9,662 nt of DNA from an uncultured Clostridia bacterium (lineage in GTDB: Bacteria; Bacillota; Clostridia; Oscillospirales; CAG-272). The notes under the pieces are model-generated. The model was given only the letters and a program-made list of their open reading frames with translations, did no database searches and was not told where the DNA came from. Location of the stretch: contig CANQMJ010000090.1 in NCBI GenBank assembly GCA_947624945.1, forward strand, positions 1 to 9,662, written 5' to 3'. Made by a program: the position numbers and the translations under genes. How positions within the stretch are numbered: the first letter of the stretch is position 1; the number at the start of each line of letters is the position of its first letter. This document shows positions 1 through 5,216 of the stretch, one piece after another.

Positions 1-417
1 CTCATCCCCCGTGAGGTCATCAAGCGCGTGGGAATTGACGCTTACAAGGGCGAGGCATACGCCTATTCCAGCACGATGCTTGGACCGGATAATGAACAGT
101 TCGGTCAAGCCTGTGTTTCTCAGGTCACCGGCACGGCGGCGTGGATGGATGTAGCAGCGACGCAGTATATTCTCGGTGTACGCCCGATCCTCCGAGGGCT
201 TTTGATCGACCCGTCTATCCCTGCGGAATGGAAAGAGTTCAGCATTAAGCGCGTATATCGGGGATGTGAATTATCCATAGAGTTCAAAAACCCTGACAGC
301 GTTCAGCACGGCATCAAAGGCATTACGATTGATGGGGTAGAAATAAATGGGAACATCATAACTCCGGACCTGTTAGCGAGCAAATCGTGTGCGGCTGTGT
401 GCGTCACTATGGGGTAA
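1..417 (+). CDS. GH94 glycoside phosphorylase (cellobiose phosphorylase-like), C-terminal part
   Basis: The reading frame is open from base 1, so the gene starts outside the window; 138 residues are visible, ending in TAA at 415-417. The stretch reading KGEAYAYSSTMLGPDNEQFG, then VTGTAAWMDVAATQYILGVR and GLLIDPSIPAEW, matches the end of the (alpha/alpha)6 catalytic barrel and the start of the C-terminal beta domain of GH94 phosphorylases (cellobiose, cellodextrin and chitobiose phosphorylases). These cytosolic enzymes cleave a beta-linked disaccharide with inorganic phosphate, giving a sugar 1-phosphate and a free sugar. The tail GVEINGNIITPD also fits the family's end, so the C-terminus looks complete. 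The exact substrate cannot be read from this fragment. The next gene is 160 bp away, and no strong terminator is visible after the stop. Family assignment is secure; substrate is open. Confidence 0.88.
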   Translation, partial: LIPREVIKRVGIDAYKGEAYAYSSTMLGPDNEQFGQACVSQVTGTAAWMDVAATQYILGVRPILRGLLIDPSIPAEWKEFSIKRVYRGCELSIEFKNPDSVQHGIKGITIDGVEINGNIITPDLLASKSCAAVCVTMG

Positions 418-485
418 AAAGACTATTTTGATATGCCAACGCTCAGCAACTAAGGAATATATATATGAAGAAACGCACTATACGG

Positions 486-514
486 TTGACAATTTAGCAG
501 TGGGCTATCATATT
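486..514 (+). promoter_or_regulatory. Putative sigma-A promoter of the truncated WYL-type regulator
   Basis: A perfect -35 box TTGACA (486-491) is followed after 17 bp by CATATT (509-514, 4 of 6 matches to TATAAT). This would start transcription near 521, about 57 bases before the regulator's start codon. It is a sequence match only, and the -10 box is imperfect. Confidence 0.4.
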
Positions 515-577
515 CGTGATTATGTTTGAAACTTGTTCTTGCTTGTCATTCTCAACTTACTTCGAAGAGGATTAGTA

Positions 578-1084
578 ATGGATTTATTCAACCGCACCCT
601 TCTCGTCCTCTCCTTTTTGTGGCAGCAAACGGACGAAGCACATACCGCCACCATCGCCGACATCGCCGAATATCTCACCGAACGCGGGATCTCCAAGCCT
701 GACGCGCGGACGATCCGCAAGGACATCGCGCAGCTTGTCGACTTCGGCATCGACATCGTGTCAGTGAGAGGGGTGCAGAACCAATACCACGTCGCCTCAC
801 GTCACTTTGATATGCCCGAACTGCGGCTTCTCATCGACGCGGTACAGTCGTCACGGTTCATTACAACACGCAAGAGCAAAGCGCTGATCGACAAATTGTC
901 GGTGTTCGCAAGCCCGTATCAGAACGACCTCATGCGGAGCGGATTCTACGTCGACAGCAGATTCAAGGCGGATAATGAAAGCATTTACATAACCGTCGAT
1001 CGCATCGAGACTGTCATCGAAGCGCATAAGAAGATCACATTCCAATACTTCGACTACGCGCCGAAAGGCGAGGTACATATATAA
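578..1084 (+). CDS. HTH regulator of the WYL type, truncated at the start of the WYL domain
   Basis: 168 residues starting at ATG 578, preceded by GAAGAGG (564-570); an in-frame ATG at 533 lacks a ribosome binding site. Residues about 5-65 form a winged HTH (TIADIAEYLTERGISKPDAR, then TIRKDIAQL as recognition helix). Residues 75-130 are the linker typical of WYL regulators (FDMPELRLLIDAVQSSRFIT, then KSKALIDKL). The WYL ligand-sensing domain begins with ITVDRIETVIEAHKKITFQY and the protein stops eight residues after FDY. Complete family members usually run to about 300 residues or more, so most of the WYL domain, including the W-Y-L motif, is missing. No frame downstream restores it, so this is a 3' truncation rather than a simple frameshift. 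It may be a pseudogene or a DNA-binding-only remnant. Family assignment is firm; whether it works is unknown. Confidence 0.75.
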   Translation: MDLFNRTLLVLSFLWQQTDEAHTATIADIAEYLTERGISKPDARTIRKDIAQLVDFGIDIVSVRGVQNQYHVASRHFDMPELRLLIDAVQSSRFITTRKSKALIDKLSVFASPYQNDLMRSGFYVDSRFKADNESIYITVDRIETVIEAHKKITFQYFDYAPKGEVHI

Positions 1085-1255
1085 ACAAACCGATATTTCC
1101 GATGCGGCGACCACCAGTGTAAAGTTAAAGCAAAAATCCTGTGTCAGTTCACGCATCGAACTTGTCTTGAAAAACTGAAACGACGATAAGGCGGCGGAAA
1201 TACTAACCGCATAAGTCCGATATCAGGTCATCAGCAAGCGGTGCAGTCTTTTCAG
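1085..1255. other. Gene-poor stretch after the truncated regulator
   Basis: No convincing gene is seen on either strand between the truncated regulator and the hairpin at 1256. One short open frame on + runs from the end of the regulator to about 1180, and a few codons end in TAA near 1210; neither resembles a family I recognise. The sequence directly after the regulator does not continue the WYL domain, so a rearrangement breakpoint may lie near 1070-1085. Confidence 0.4.
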
Positions 1256-1313
1256 ACCACCGACAAGGCAGTCACTATTCTGCGGAATAGTGCTGTTTTG
1301 CCGGTGGTTTTTC
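1256..1313 (+). terminator. Long hairpin with T-run, probable intrinsic terminator
   Basis: ACCACCG (1256-1262) pairs with CGGTGGT (1302-1308). The stem continues through CAAGGCAG against CTGTTTTG with two G-U pairs, and then CACTATTC (1273-1280) against GAATAGTG (1285-1292), closing a TGCG loop. About 23 base pairs with one mismatch and one bulge are followed by TTTTT (1308-1312). This fits a factor-independent terminator on the + strand. The stem is longer than usual, so a mobile inverted repeat is an alternative. Confidence 0.6.
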
Positions 1314-1417
1314 ATTTAGAAAAAATTTTTCAACTTTTTTTGAATTAGTGCAATTAGCTTGTACCGTTAGATGTTACGATACAGCATCAAAGGAAAAACG
1401 GAAAGGAGGTGCGGAGA

Positions 1418-1753
1418 GTGACTGCTATCGAACGTCGACAGTATATTCTTGAAACACTGAGCGACAGACGCAGTATAAGCGTCGGAAACTTAGCTAAAGA
1501 ATGCAATGTCAGCATACGAACGATCAAATATGATATCGAATCGCTGTCAAGCTCCGTACCGATCCTGACCGTTCCGGGTCCGGGCGGCGGTATCCGTGTT
1601 GCTGACGGATGGTATCTCAGCCGCCGATATCTGCGTGAAGACCGGGAGGCGCTCCTTCGTGAGCTGCTCCCCGAACTTTCGCCCGATAGACAGGATACGC
1701 TCAAGAGTATCCTTGTTTCCTTTGCAAAGCCAAAGGTGAAGAAGCCGGGCTGA
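1418..1753 (+). CDS. Small winged-helix (DeoR/HTH_11-like) regulator of a mobile element
   Basis: 111 residues from GTG 1418, chosen because AAAGGAGGT (1402-1410) lies seven bases upstream; an earlier in-frame GTG at 1409 overlaps that site. Residues 3-55 form a HTH (ERRQYILETLSDRRSISVGN, then LAKECNVSIRTIKYDIESL). The wing follows at ILTVPGPGGGIRV. The rest (YLSRRYLREDREALLRELLP onward) is a short helical tail with a basic end, KPKVKKPG. There is no ligand-binding domain, unlike full DeoR proteins of about 250 residues. Small proteins of this build occur in integrative elements of Clostridia, from general knowledge, and its position ahead of the toxin-excisionase-integrase block fits a control role. 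Its target is unknown; the inverted repeats downstream are candidates. Confidence 0.75.
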   Translation: MTAIERRQYILETLSDRRSISVGNLAKECNVSIRTIKYDIESLSSSVPILTVPGPGGGIRVADGWYLSRRYLREDREALLRELLPELSPDRQDTLKSILVSFAKPKVKKPG

Positions 1754-1829
1754 TCCGTTCTTCACTGCTCTGCTGTCTGCACGGAGCTGTTCATTGACAA
1801 CTGAATAGTACAGCACACACACTACATTC
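1754..1829. other. Intergenic leader with a lone TTGACA box
   Basis: This stretch holds no gene. TTGACA at 1794-1799 is a perfect -35 box, but no good -10 box lies 16-18 bp downstream; TACATT at 1823-1828 is 23 bp away, too far for a standard promoter. It lies just upstream of the block of inverted repeats at 1830 and may belong to its expression signals. Confidence 0.3.
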
Positions 1830-2160
1830 CTCTCGCTGCCGGTGATGAGCCGGTGAGCCGATCGAGCATTGAACTCGTGTAACAGCGGCGCATCCGCTGT
1901 GGGGCGACGACAGGCGAGAGCAACAATGATACTTCTGTCCGGCCATAAAGTCGAGCGTTGAAGCGATACTTCGAGCAGATTAGATTGCAGATTTGCGAAT
2001 GAAATTCGCGAATCTGCGGCGATGCGAAGCATCGCATGCCGTCGCAACAAGTGGGGGCAGCCTGCGGAGATCACGGAGGTGGTGAGATTCCAATGAGACT
2101 GAATGCACAGTCGGTGAGTGTGTTCCCGAAAGGCGCTTGTGCGCTCTTTCTGCTTGGGGG
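1830..2160 (+). ncRNA. Candidate structured RNA (many nested and serial hairpins, no coding gene)
   Basis: No convincing protein gene occupies this stretch, but it is dense in pairing segments in three blocks. Block 1: CTCTCGC (1830-1836) pairs with GCGAGAG (1914-1920) and encloses CCGG/CCGG (1839/1850), CGAG/CTCG (1863/1874) and ACAGCGG/CCGCTGT (1882/1894), a multibranch shape. Block 2: CTGTCC (1935-1940) can pair with GGGCAG (2055-2060) around TTGAAG/CTTCGA (1958/1969), a 14-bp stem with GAA loop (1987-2000 with 2004-2017), and GCGATGC-GAA-GCATCGC (2019-2035). Block 3: GGAGATCAC (2066-2074) against GTGAGATTC (2082-2090) with tandem G-A mismatches, GACTG/CAGTC (2097/2108), and GAAAGGCGC/GCGCTCTTTC (2128/2141). 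The strand is assumed from the flanking genes. It could also be a DNA-level site such as regulator operators or a transfer origin. Pairings are seen; function is inference. Confidence 0.4.
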
Positions 2161-2200
2161 CATCGTGGATAAATACAAGCAATGAAAAACTAACGATAAA

Positions 2201-2231
2201 CGAGGCGGCCGTTTTATTGTCGACCGCCTCG
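2201..2231. terminator. GC-rich hairpin upstream of mazF, possible terminator or attenuator
   Basis: CGAGGCGG (2201-2208) pairs with CCGCCTCG (2224-2231) around a 15-base loop, in which CG/CG can add two more pairs. No T-run follows on the + strand; on the - strand the stem is followed by TTTATCGTTAGTTTTTC. On + it ends 20 bases before the mazF ribosome binding site, where it could separate the upstream transcript from the toxin or tune its translation. Confidence 0.4.
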
Positions 2232-2265
2232 TTGCGGAACCATATACATAGGGAGGACATGCAAA

Positions 2266-2628
2266 ATGAAAGAAATAAAACGAGGCGAGATATATTACGC
2301 CGATCTCTTTGACACGATAGGCTCGGAGGAAAGCGGCATCCGACCCGTACTCATACTTCAAAACGACATCGGCAACAGGCACAGCAGCACGACGATCATA
2401 GCGCCGATCACGAGCAGACGACAGTACAGTACGCAGCCGACACATGTAAATATCGACACCGAGGGACTCGCAAAGAAATCGACCGTAATGCTTGAACAGA
2501 TCAGGACGATCGATAAGTCACGGCTTGACGAATACATAGGCAGGCTGAATAAGTTCGCGATGGCGGATGTTGACCGCGCCATTATCGTCGGACTCGGAAT
2601 AAAGTGTATGGAAGAAATATTGAGGTGA
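2266..2628 (+). CDS. mazF: MazF/PemK-family endoribonuclease toxin
   Basis: 120 residues, the usual size for this family. ATG 2266 follows GGGAGG (2251-2256) at a nine-base gap. RGEIYYADL (6-14), GIRPVLILQNDIGN (24-37), APITS (46-50) and LEQIRTIDKSRL (76-87) are the conserved blocks of MazF toxins and closely resemble the Bacillus subtilis protein as I remember it. Arg26 and Thr49 correspond to the catalytic pair of that enzyme. Such toxins are sequence-specific mRNA interferases of the cytosol, normally held inactive by a MazE antitoxin encoded just upstream. No MazE-like frame precedes this gene; instead there is the hairpin-rich region. Its stop is three bases from the excisionase start, so it is translated with the integration module. 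It may stabilise the element or act in its control. Family is secure; its role here is inferred. Confidence 0.9.
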   Translation: MKEIKRGEIYYADLFDTIGSEESGIRPVLILQNDIGNRHSSTTIIAPITSRRQYSTQPTHVNIDTEGLAKKSTVMLEQIRTIDKSRLDEYIGRLNKFAMADVDRAIIVGLGIKCMEEILR

Positions 2629-2631
2629 GCC

Positions 2632-2877
2632 ATGAGCGGGAATTATATTCCGAAAGATATCAAGCGATATCCCGACGCACTTACTGTGGGAGAGGTTGCC
2701 GAAATACTGCGCGTCAGCACGAACACCGTTTACAAGCTGATAAGATCCGGTCAGATATCATCGGTAAAAATCGGGCGTGAAAATCGAATTTCCAAAAGCA
2801 ACTTAATGAAGCATATCCACAAAGGCAATGAAGCAGATACGAACCCGGGAAAAATAAAAACGAAAAAAGTTCGGTAA
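2632..2877 (+). CDS. Excisionase-family HTH DNA-binding protein (Xis)
   Basis: 81 residues. ATG 2632 lies three bases after the mazF stop, and its ribosome binding site GAGGTG (2622-2627) lies over the toxin's last codons, which suggests coupled translation. Residues about 15-65 are an excisionase/MerR-like winged HTH: ALTVGEVAEILRVSTNTVYK, then LIRSGQISSVKIGRENRISK. A basic tail ends in KIKTKKVR. Small proteins of this family bend DNA at attachment sites and push a tyrosine integrase toward excision. The integrase begins 78 bases downstream in the same direction, the standard xis-int order of Tn916-type elements. A plain transcriptional role is possible, since this domain is also used that way. 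Confidence 0.85.
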   Translation: MSGNYIPKDIKRYPDALTVGEVAEILRVSTNTVYKLIRSGQISSVKIGRENRISKSNLMKHIHKGNEADTNPGKIKTKKVR

Positions 2878-2955
2878 ATCGCTGGACTTTCGAGAGATGT
2901 TGTGGTATCGTTCCGGTTGCCGAAAACAAAAGAAAGGAAGAAAGGAAAAACAATA

Positions 2956-4154
2956 ATGGCAAATATCAATGCGAATCTGACCGACAGCGTGCAGCCGAAA
3001 AAAGGCAGACTTTATGCCGTAATTCAGTATGTCGACAGCGGAAAGAGAAAATCGGTATGGCGGTCGCTCGGACTGCCCGAGGGATCACCTAAAACAAAGA
3101 TACAGAAAGCGATGAGGGCAGTTGTAAACGACTTTGAGGACGCTATGGCTGAATCGTCCAAAACTAACACTTGCCCGATCACAGAGCTTCCGATATTTGA
3201 TTTTATGTGCGGATATCTCGAACGTGTGCAGCCTGATCTGCAAATCAATACATACCGTGGATACAGAGTAATGGTTTACGGCAGAATAAAGCGGTACTTC
3301 GGCGCACACTCCGACATAACTGTCGGAAACATAACAGCCAACGATATAAGAGCGTTTTACGACTACCTGACGAAAAGCGAACTGGCAGGCGCGACCATAA
3401 TACATTTTCATTCGCTTCTGCATCGAGCGTTTTCACAGGCATTCAAGGATGAGATCATTGACGCAAATCCGTTCGACCGTGTTGACAGACCTAAAAAGAC
3501 AAAATACCGCGGAGAATATTACAGCGAGGAAGAACTTGTAAAACTGCTCGACCTCGCAAGGGATGACACGATATATCCCGCGATCGTTCTTGCGGGCGGA
3601 CTTGGTTTGCGACGCAGCGAGGCGCTCGGCGTCAGATGGTCAAGGATAGACTTTGAAAAAAGACAGTACTTCTCGATACGAAGATCGTCGAATATATCAA
3701 AGACGGCAAAAGAGTCGTCGAGCCTATATTTGAGATGAAAAACGAGTCGAGCCGTCGGACACTGCCGCTGCCTGCTCCTGTGTACGATATGCTGATCGAA
3801 CAGCGTGAAAAACAGGCTTTGTACCGCGCGGCGTTCAAGCGCAGCTATGATACAAGTTACAGCGACTTTGTGTGTGCCAATCAACTCGGAGAGCTGATCC
3901 ATCCGTCGTATGTGACGAATCATTTTAACGTCTTCCTCAGTCAGAACGGACTGCGAAAAATACGTTTCCACGATTTGCGTCACACGTTTGCGAGCATCCT
4001 GCTTGGCAAGGAAGTACCGCTCATCAATGTGTCGAACTTCCTCGGTCACAGCGATATATCAACGACAGCGAACATATACGCACACCTTGATCGAGCGAGC
4101 AAGCAGATCAGTGCGGATGTGATAACCGATATATTCAAAGCAGCGAACAAATAA
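2956..4154 (+). pseudogene. Tyrosine-recombinase integrase (Tn916 type), broken by a one-base frameshift
   Basis: Two overlapping frames encode one integrase. The first runs from ATG 2956 (AAAGGA at 2941-2946) to 3738; the second continues to TAA 4154. Restoring one A in the run at 3656-3661 gives a single 399-residue protein reading DFEKKTVLLDTKIVEYIKDG across the join, a normal length for this family. Residues about 10-60 are an arm-type DNA-binding domain, 75-175 the SAM-like core-binding domain, and from 190 the catalytic domain. Catalytic residues are Arg219 in GLGLRRSEALG, then HDLRHTF, LGHS and the Tyr of NIYAHL, all but the first beyond the break. Such enzymes insert and excise circular elements at attachment sites. 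As written, the first product lacks the active-site tyrosine and the second lacks the first arginine, so no active enzyme is expected. A sequencing error in the A-run or ribosomal slippage would restore it. Confidence 0.88.
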
Positions 4155-4178
4155 GGCATCCCGCTCGGGATGCCTTTT
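4155..4178 (+). terminator. Intrinsic terminator of the integrase operon
   Basis: Directly after the integrase stop, GGCATCCC (4155-4162) pairs with GGGATGCC (4167-4174) around GCTC, followed by TTTT (4175-4178). This is a compact factor-independent terminator that would end the mazF-xis-int transcript. Confidence 0.85.
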
Positions 4179-4196
4179 ACATACGGGGTAATATAA

Positions 4197-4745
4197 ATGA
4201 ATGAGTATTTGAGCGGAGATGATCTCTATAAATTTTTGCACATCTCAAAGCGCAAGATGAAATACCTTCTCGAAAACGGCTATATACCATATACAGATAC
4301 AGGAAAGAAAACACACCGCTATCTCGTCAAAAAAGATGACGCGGAAGCGTTTATCAAAAAATCGAATACTCCCGGATTCCTGCATGAGACAGCCGGGAAG
4401 TTCAGCAGCAGAGCGAATCCCTCTCCGAGAAAGGAGCATCCTGCCGACGCATTTGCAGTAACAGATGAAAACTGTGCCTCACTGCACCGATATCTTACGT
4501 CCGCATGGGCGGATGAGCCTGAAGCGCTCACAAGCCGCAAGGCAGAGATCCTGACATGCATACCGTCATCAAAGGTAAATGACCTGATACGCAGCAAAAC
4601 GCTCGTAGGTGCGAATGTGTGCGGTGTGTGGCACTGTACAAAGGCGAGCCTGATTCGTTATGTGACAAAGCCCGAGACGGTCGGCAAAATGATAACTACC
4701 GCCGTTTATCGCAAGGTGATAGAAGAAATGACACTCAAAAGATGA
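4197..4745 (+). CDS. Protein of unknown function with two excisionase-like HTH segments
   Basis: 182 residues from ATG 4197, with a weak GGGG (4185-4188) as ribosome binding site. Residues about 3-55 look like a MerR/excisionase-type HTH: YLSGDDLYKFLHISKRKMKY, then LLENGYIPYTDTGKKTHRYL and KKDDAEAFI. A low-complexity linker (about 60-85) follows. Residues about 105-160 repeat the same layout: LTSRKAEILTCIPSSKVNDL, then IRSKTLVGANVCGVWHCTKA. Tandem HTH units suggest binding to paired DNA sites. It lies between the integrase terminator and the tRNA-Ser, the usual place for an attachment-site-proximal accessory gene, so a role in integration or in control of the element is a reasonable guess. 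It has no membrane segment or signal peptide. I do not recognise a named family. Confidence 0.65.
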   Translation: MNEYLSGDDLYKFLHISKRKMKYLLENGYIPYTDTGKKTHRYLVKKDDAEAFIKKSNTPGFLHETAGKFSSRANPSPRKEHPADAFAVTDENCASLHRYLTSAWADEPEALTSRKAEILTCIPSSKVNDLIRSKTLVGANVCGVWHCTKASLIRYVTKPETVGKMITTAVYRKVIEEMTLKR

Positions 4746-4773
4746 ACGCATCTCCTCTTTGATTAAAAGAAAA

Positions 4774-4809
4774 GACAAAAACGGTGCCAGAGATGTTTCT
4801 GACACCGTT
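4774..4809 (-). terminator. Terminator of tRNA-Ser on the - strand
   Basis: AACGGTG (4780-4786) pairs with CACCGTT (4803-4809), and inside it CAGA (4788-4791) pairs with TCTG (4798-4801). Read on the - strand, the hairpin begins six bases after the tRNA 3' end and is followed by TTTTTGTCTTTTC. It may also stop + transcripts of the preceding gene, though the T-run lies on the - side. Confidence 0.8.
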
Positions 4810-4815
4810 CATCTT

Positions 4816-4901
4816 CGGAGAGTGTGGGATTCGAACCCACGCGCCGTTTCCGGCAAATGGTTTTCAAGACCACCTCGTTATGACCGCTTCGATAACTCTC
4901 C
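4816..4901 (-). tRNA. tRNA-Ser (anticodon UGA)
   Basis: On the - strand the gene begins GGAGAGT (4901 down to 4895) and ends ACTCTCC plus a G discriminator base (4816), a perfect 7-bp acceptor stem. The anticodon loop CTTGAAA carries TGA and reads UCA-type serine codons. The long variable arm (GCCGGAAACGGC region) and the T arm with GGTTCGAATCC fit a class II tRNA; length is 86 nt. CCA is not encoded. The first 43 bases are also present at 5052-5095 on the promoter side. The consensus promoter found is in front of that truncated copy, not in front of this complete gene, and no comparable promoter is seen in the 149 bp directly upstream. Expression probably depends on read-through and RNase P processing. 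Confidence 0.95.
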
Positions 4902-4902
4902 G
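4859..4902. repeat. 44-bp direct repeat, copy A (5' half of the intact tRNA-Ser; att-like)
   Basis: This 44-bp segment is identical to 5052-5095. It covers the tRNA from its 5' end, plus one base, through the 3' side of the anticodon stem. Identity that stops in the anticodon arm is what tyrosine integrases leave when they recombine at a tRNA gene, so this is interpreted as one attachment-site copy. Confidence 0.75.
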
Positions 4903-5051
4903 AGTATATGATAACGTCCGAAAGGACGAAATCGACCCGATAAAAAATATTAGAACTCGCGTTAGAATTCGCGTTTTCCCGCACGCTTCGAACAGAAAAT
5001 AAGTCAAGCGCCGCAAGGATTTGCGGGGAGAAGACTTGCAACATCGTGAGA
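4903..5051. other. 149-bp segment between the two tRNA-Ser half copies
   Basis: The segment has no plausible gene. It contains a CGTCC-GAAA-GGACG hairpin (4915-4928), a tandem 12-bp repeat TTAGAACTCGCG/TTAGAATTCGCG (4950-4961 and 4962-4973, one mismatch), and GCCGCAAGGATTTGCGG with a short stem near 5011-5027. Short direct repeats beside a recombination core resemble integrase arm-type sites, so the segment may be all that is left of an integrated element. Confidence 0.45.
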
Positions 5052-5095
5052 GGTTTTCAAGACCACCTCGTTATGACCGCTTCGATAACTCTCCG
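5052..5095. repeat. 44-bp direct repeat, copy B (truncated tRNA-Ser 5' half; att-like)
   Basis: An exact copy of 4859-4902, covering the tRNA-Ser 5' half read on the - strand. Beyond the anticodon stem the sequence departs from the tRNA, so this copy cannot form a complete tRNA-Ser. It sits directly downstream of the consensus promoter at 5105-5133 and therefore marks the original position of the gene's 5' end. Confidence 0.8.
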
Positions 5096-5104
5096 TGCCG
5101 TTAC

Positions 5105-5133
5105 ATTATCGCATACGCGAGCCGAATTGTCAA
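5105..5133 (-). promoter_or_regulatory. Consensus promoter facing the tRNA-Ser locus
   Basis: On the - strand TTGACA (5133-5128) and GATAAT (5110-5105) are separated by exactly 17 bp, a near-perfect sigma-A promoter. It ends 10 bases before the tRNA-like sequence of copy B and so is the probable native tRNA-Ser promoter. Confidence 0.85.
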
Positions 5134-5156
5134 GTCCAAACGCGAAATTTGTCCCG

Positions 5157-5185
5157 TTGACAACAGGCGGCGACGGGACTATACT
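5157..5185 (+). promoter_or_regulatory. Promoter of the alkyltransferase gene
   Basis: TTGACA (5157-5162) and TATACT (5180-5185) are spaced by 17 bp; transcription would start near 5192, about 25 bases before the start codon. It is back-to-back with the tRNA promoter, 24 bp apart. No Ada-box or other operator is evident. Confidence 0.8.
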
Positions 5186-5216
5186 GTAAATATAAACCGC
5201 GCATAGGGGAACGAAT

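Noticed and set aside
465..497. Ten-codon frame with AAGGA upstream between the GH94 gene and the regulator
   Set aside because: It overlaps the putative -35 box, has no recognisable product and could easily arise by chance; it is not called as a leader peptide.
1794..1828. Promoter reading of the TTGACA at 1794
   Set aside because: No -10 box lies at an acceptable distance; kept only as a note in the leader entry.
2118..2312. 64-codon + frame overlapping the mazF start
   Set aside because: It crosses two hairpins, has no good ribosome binding site and overlaps a well-supported gene in another frame.
3656..3662. A AAA AAG heptamer at the integrase break, a classic -1 slippage motif
   Set aside because: Its codons AAA AAG are in the downstream frame, not the upstream one, so it is not in the phase needed for canonical tandem slippage. 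A lost base is the simpler reading.
2956..4902. Reading the integrase module and the two tRNA half copies as the two ends of one intact element
   Set aside because: The integrase lies outside the two 44-bp repeats, on the 3' side of the complete tRNA beyond its terminator, so it is not between them. No copy of the tRNA 3' half was found at the left of the window.
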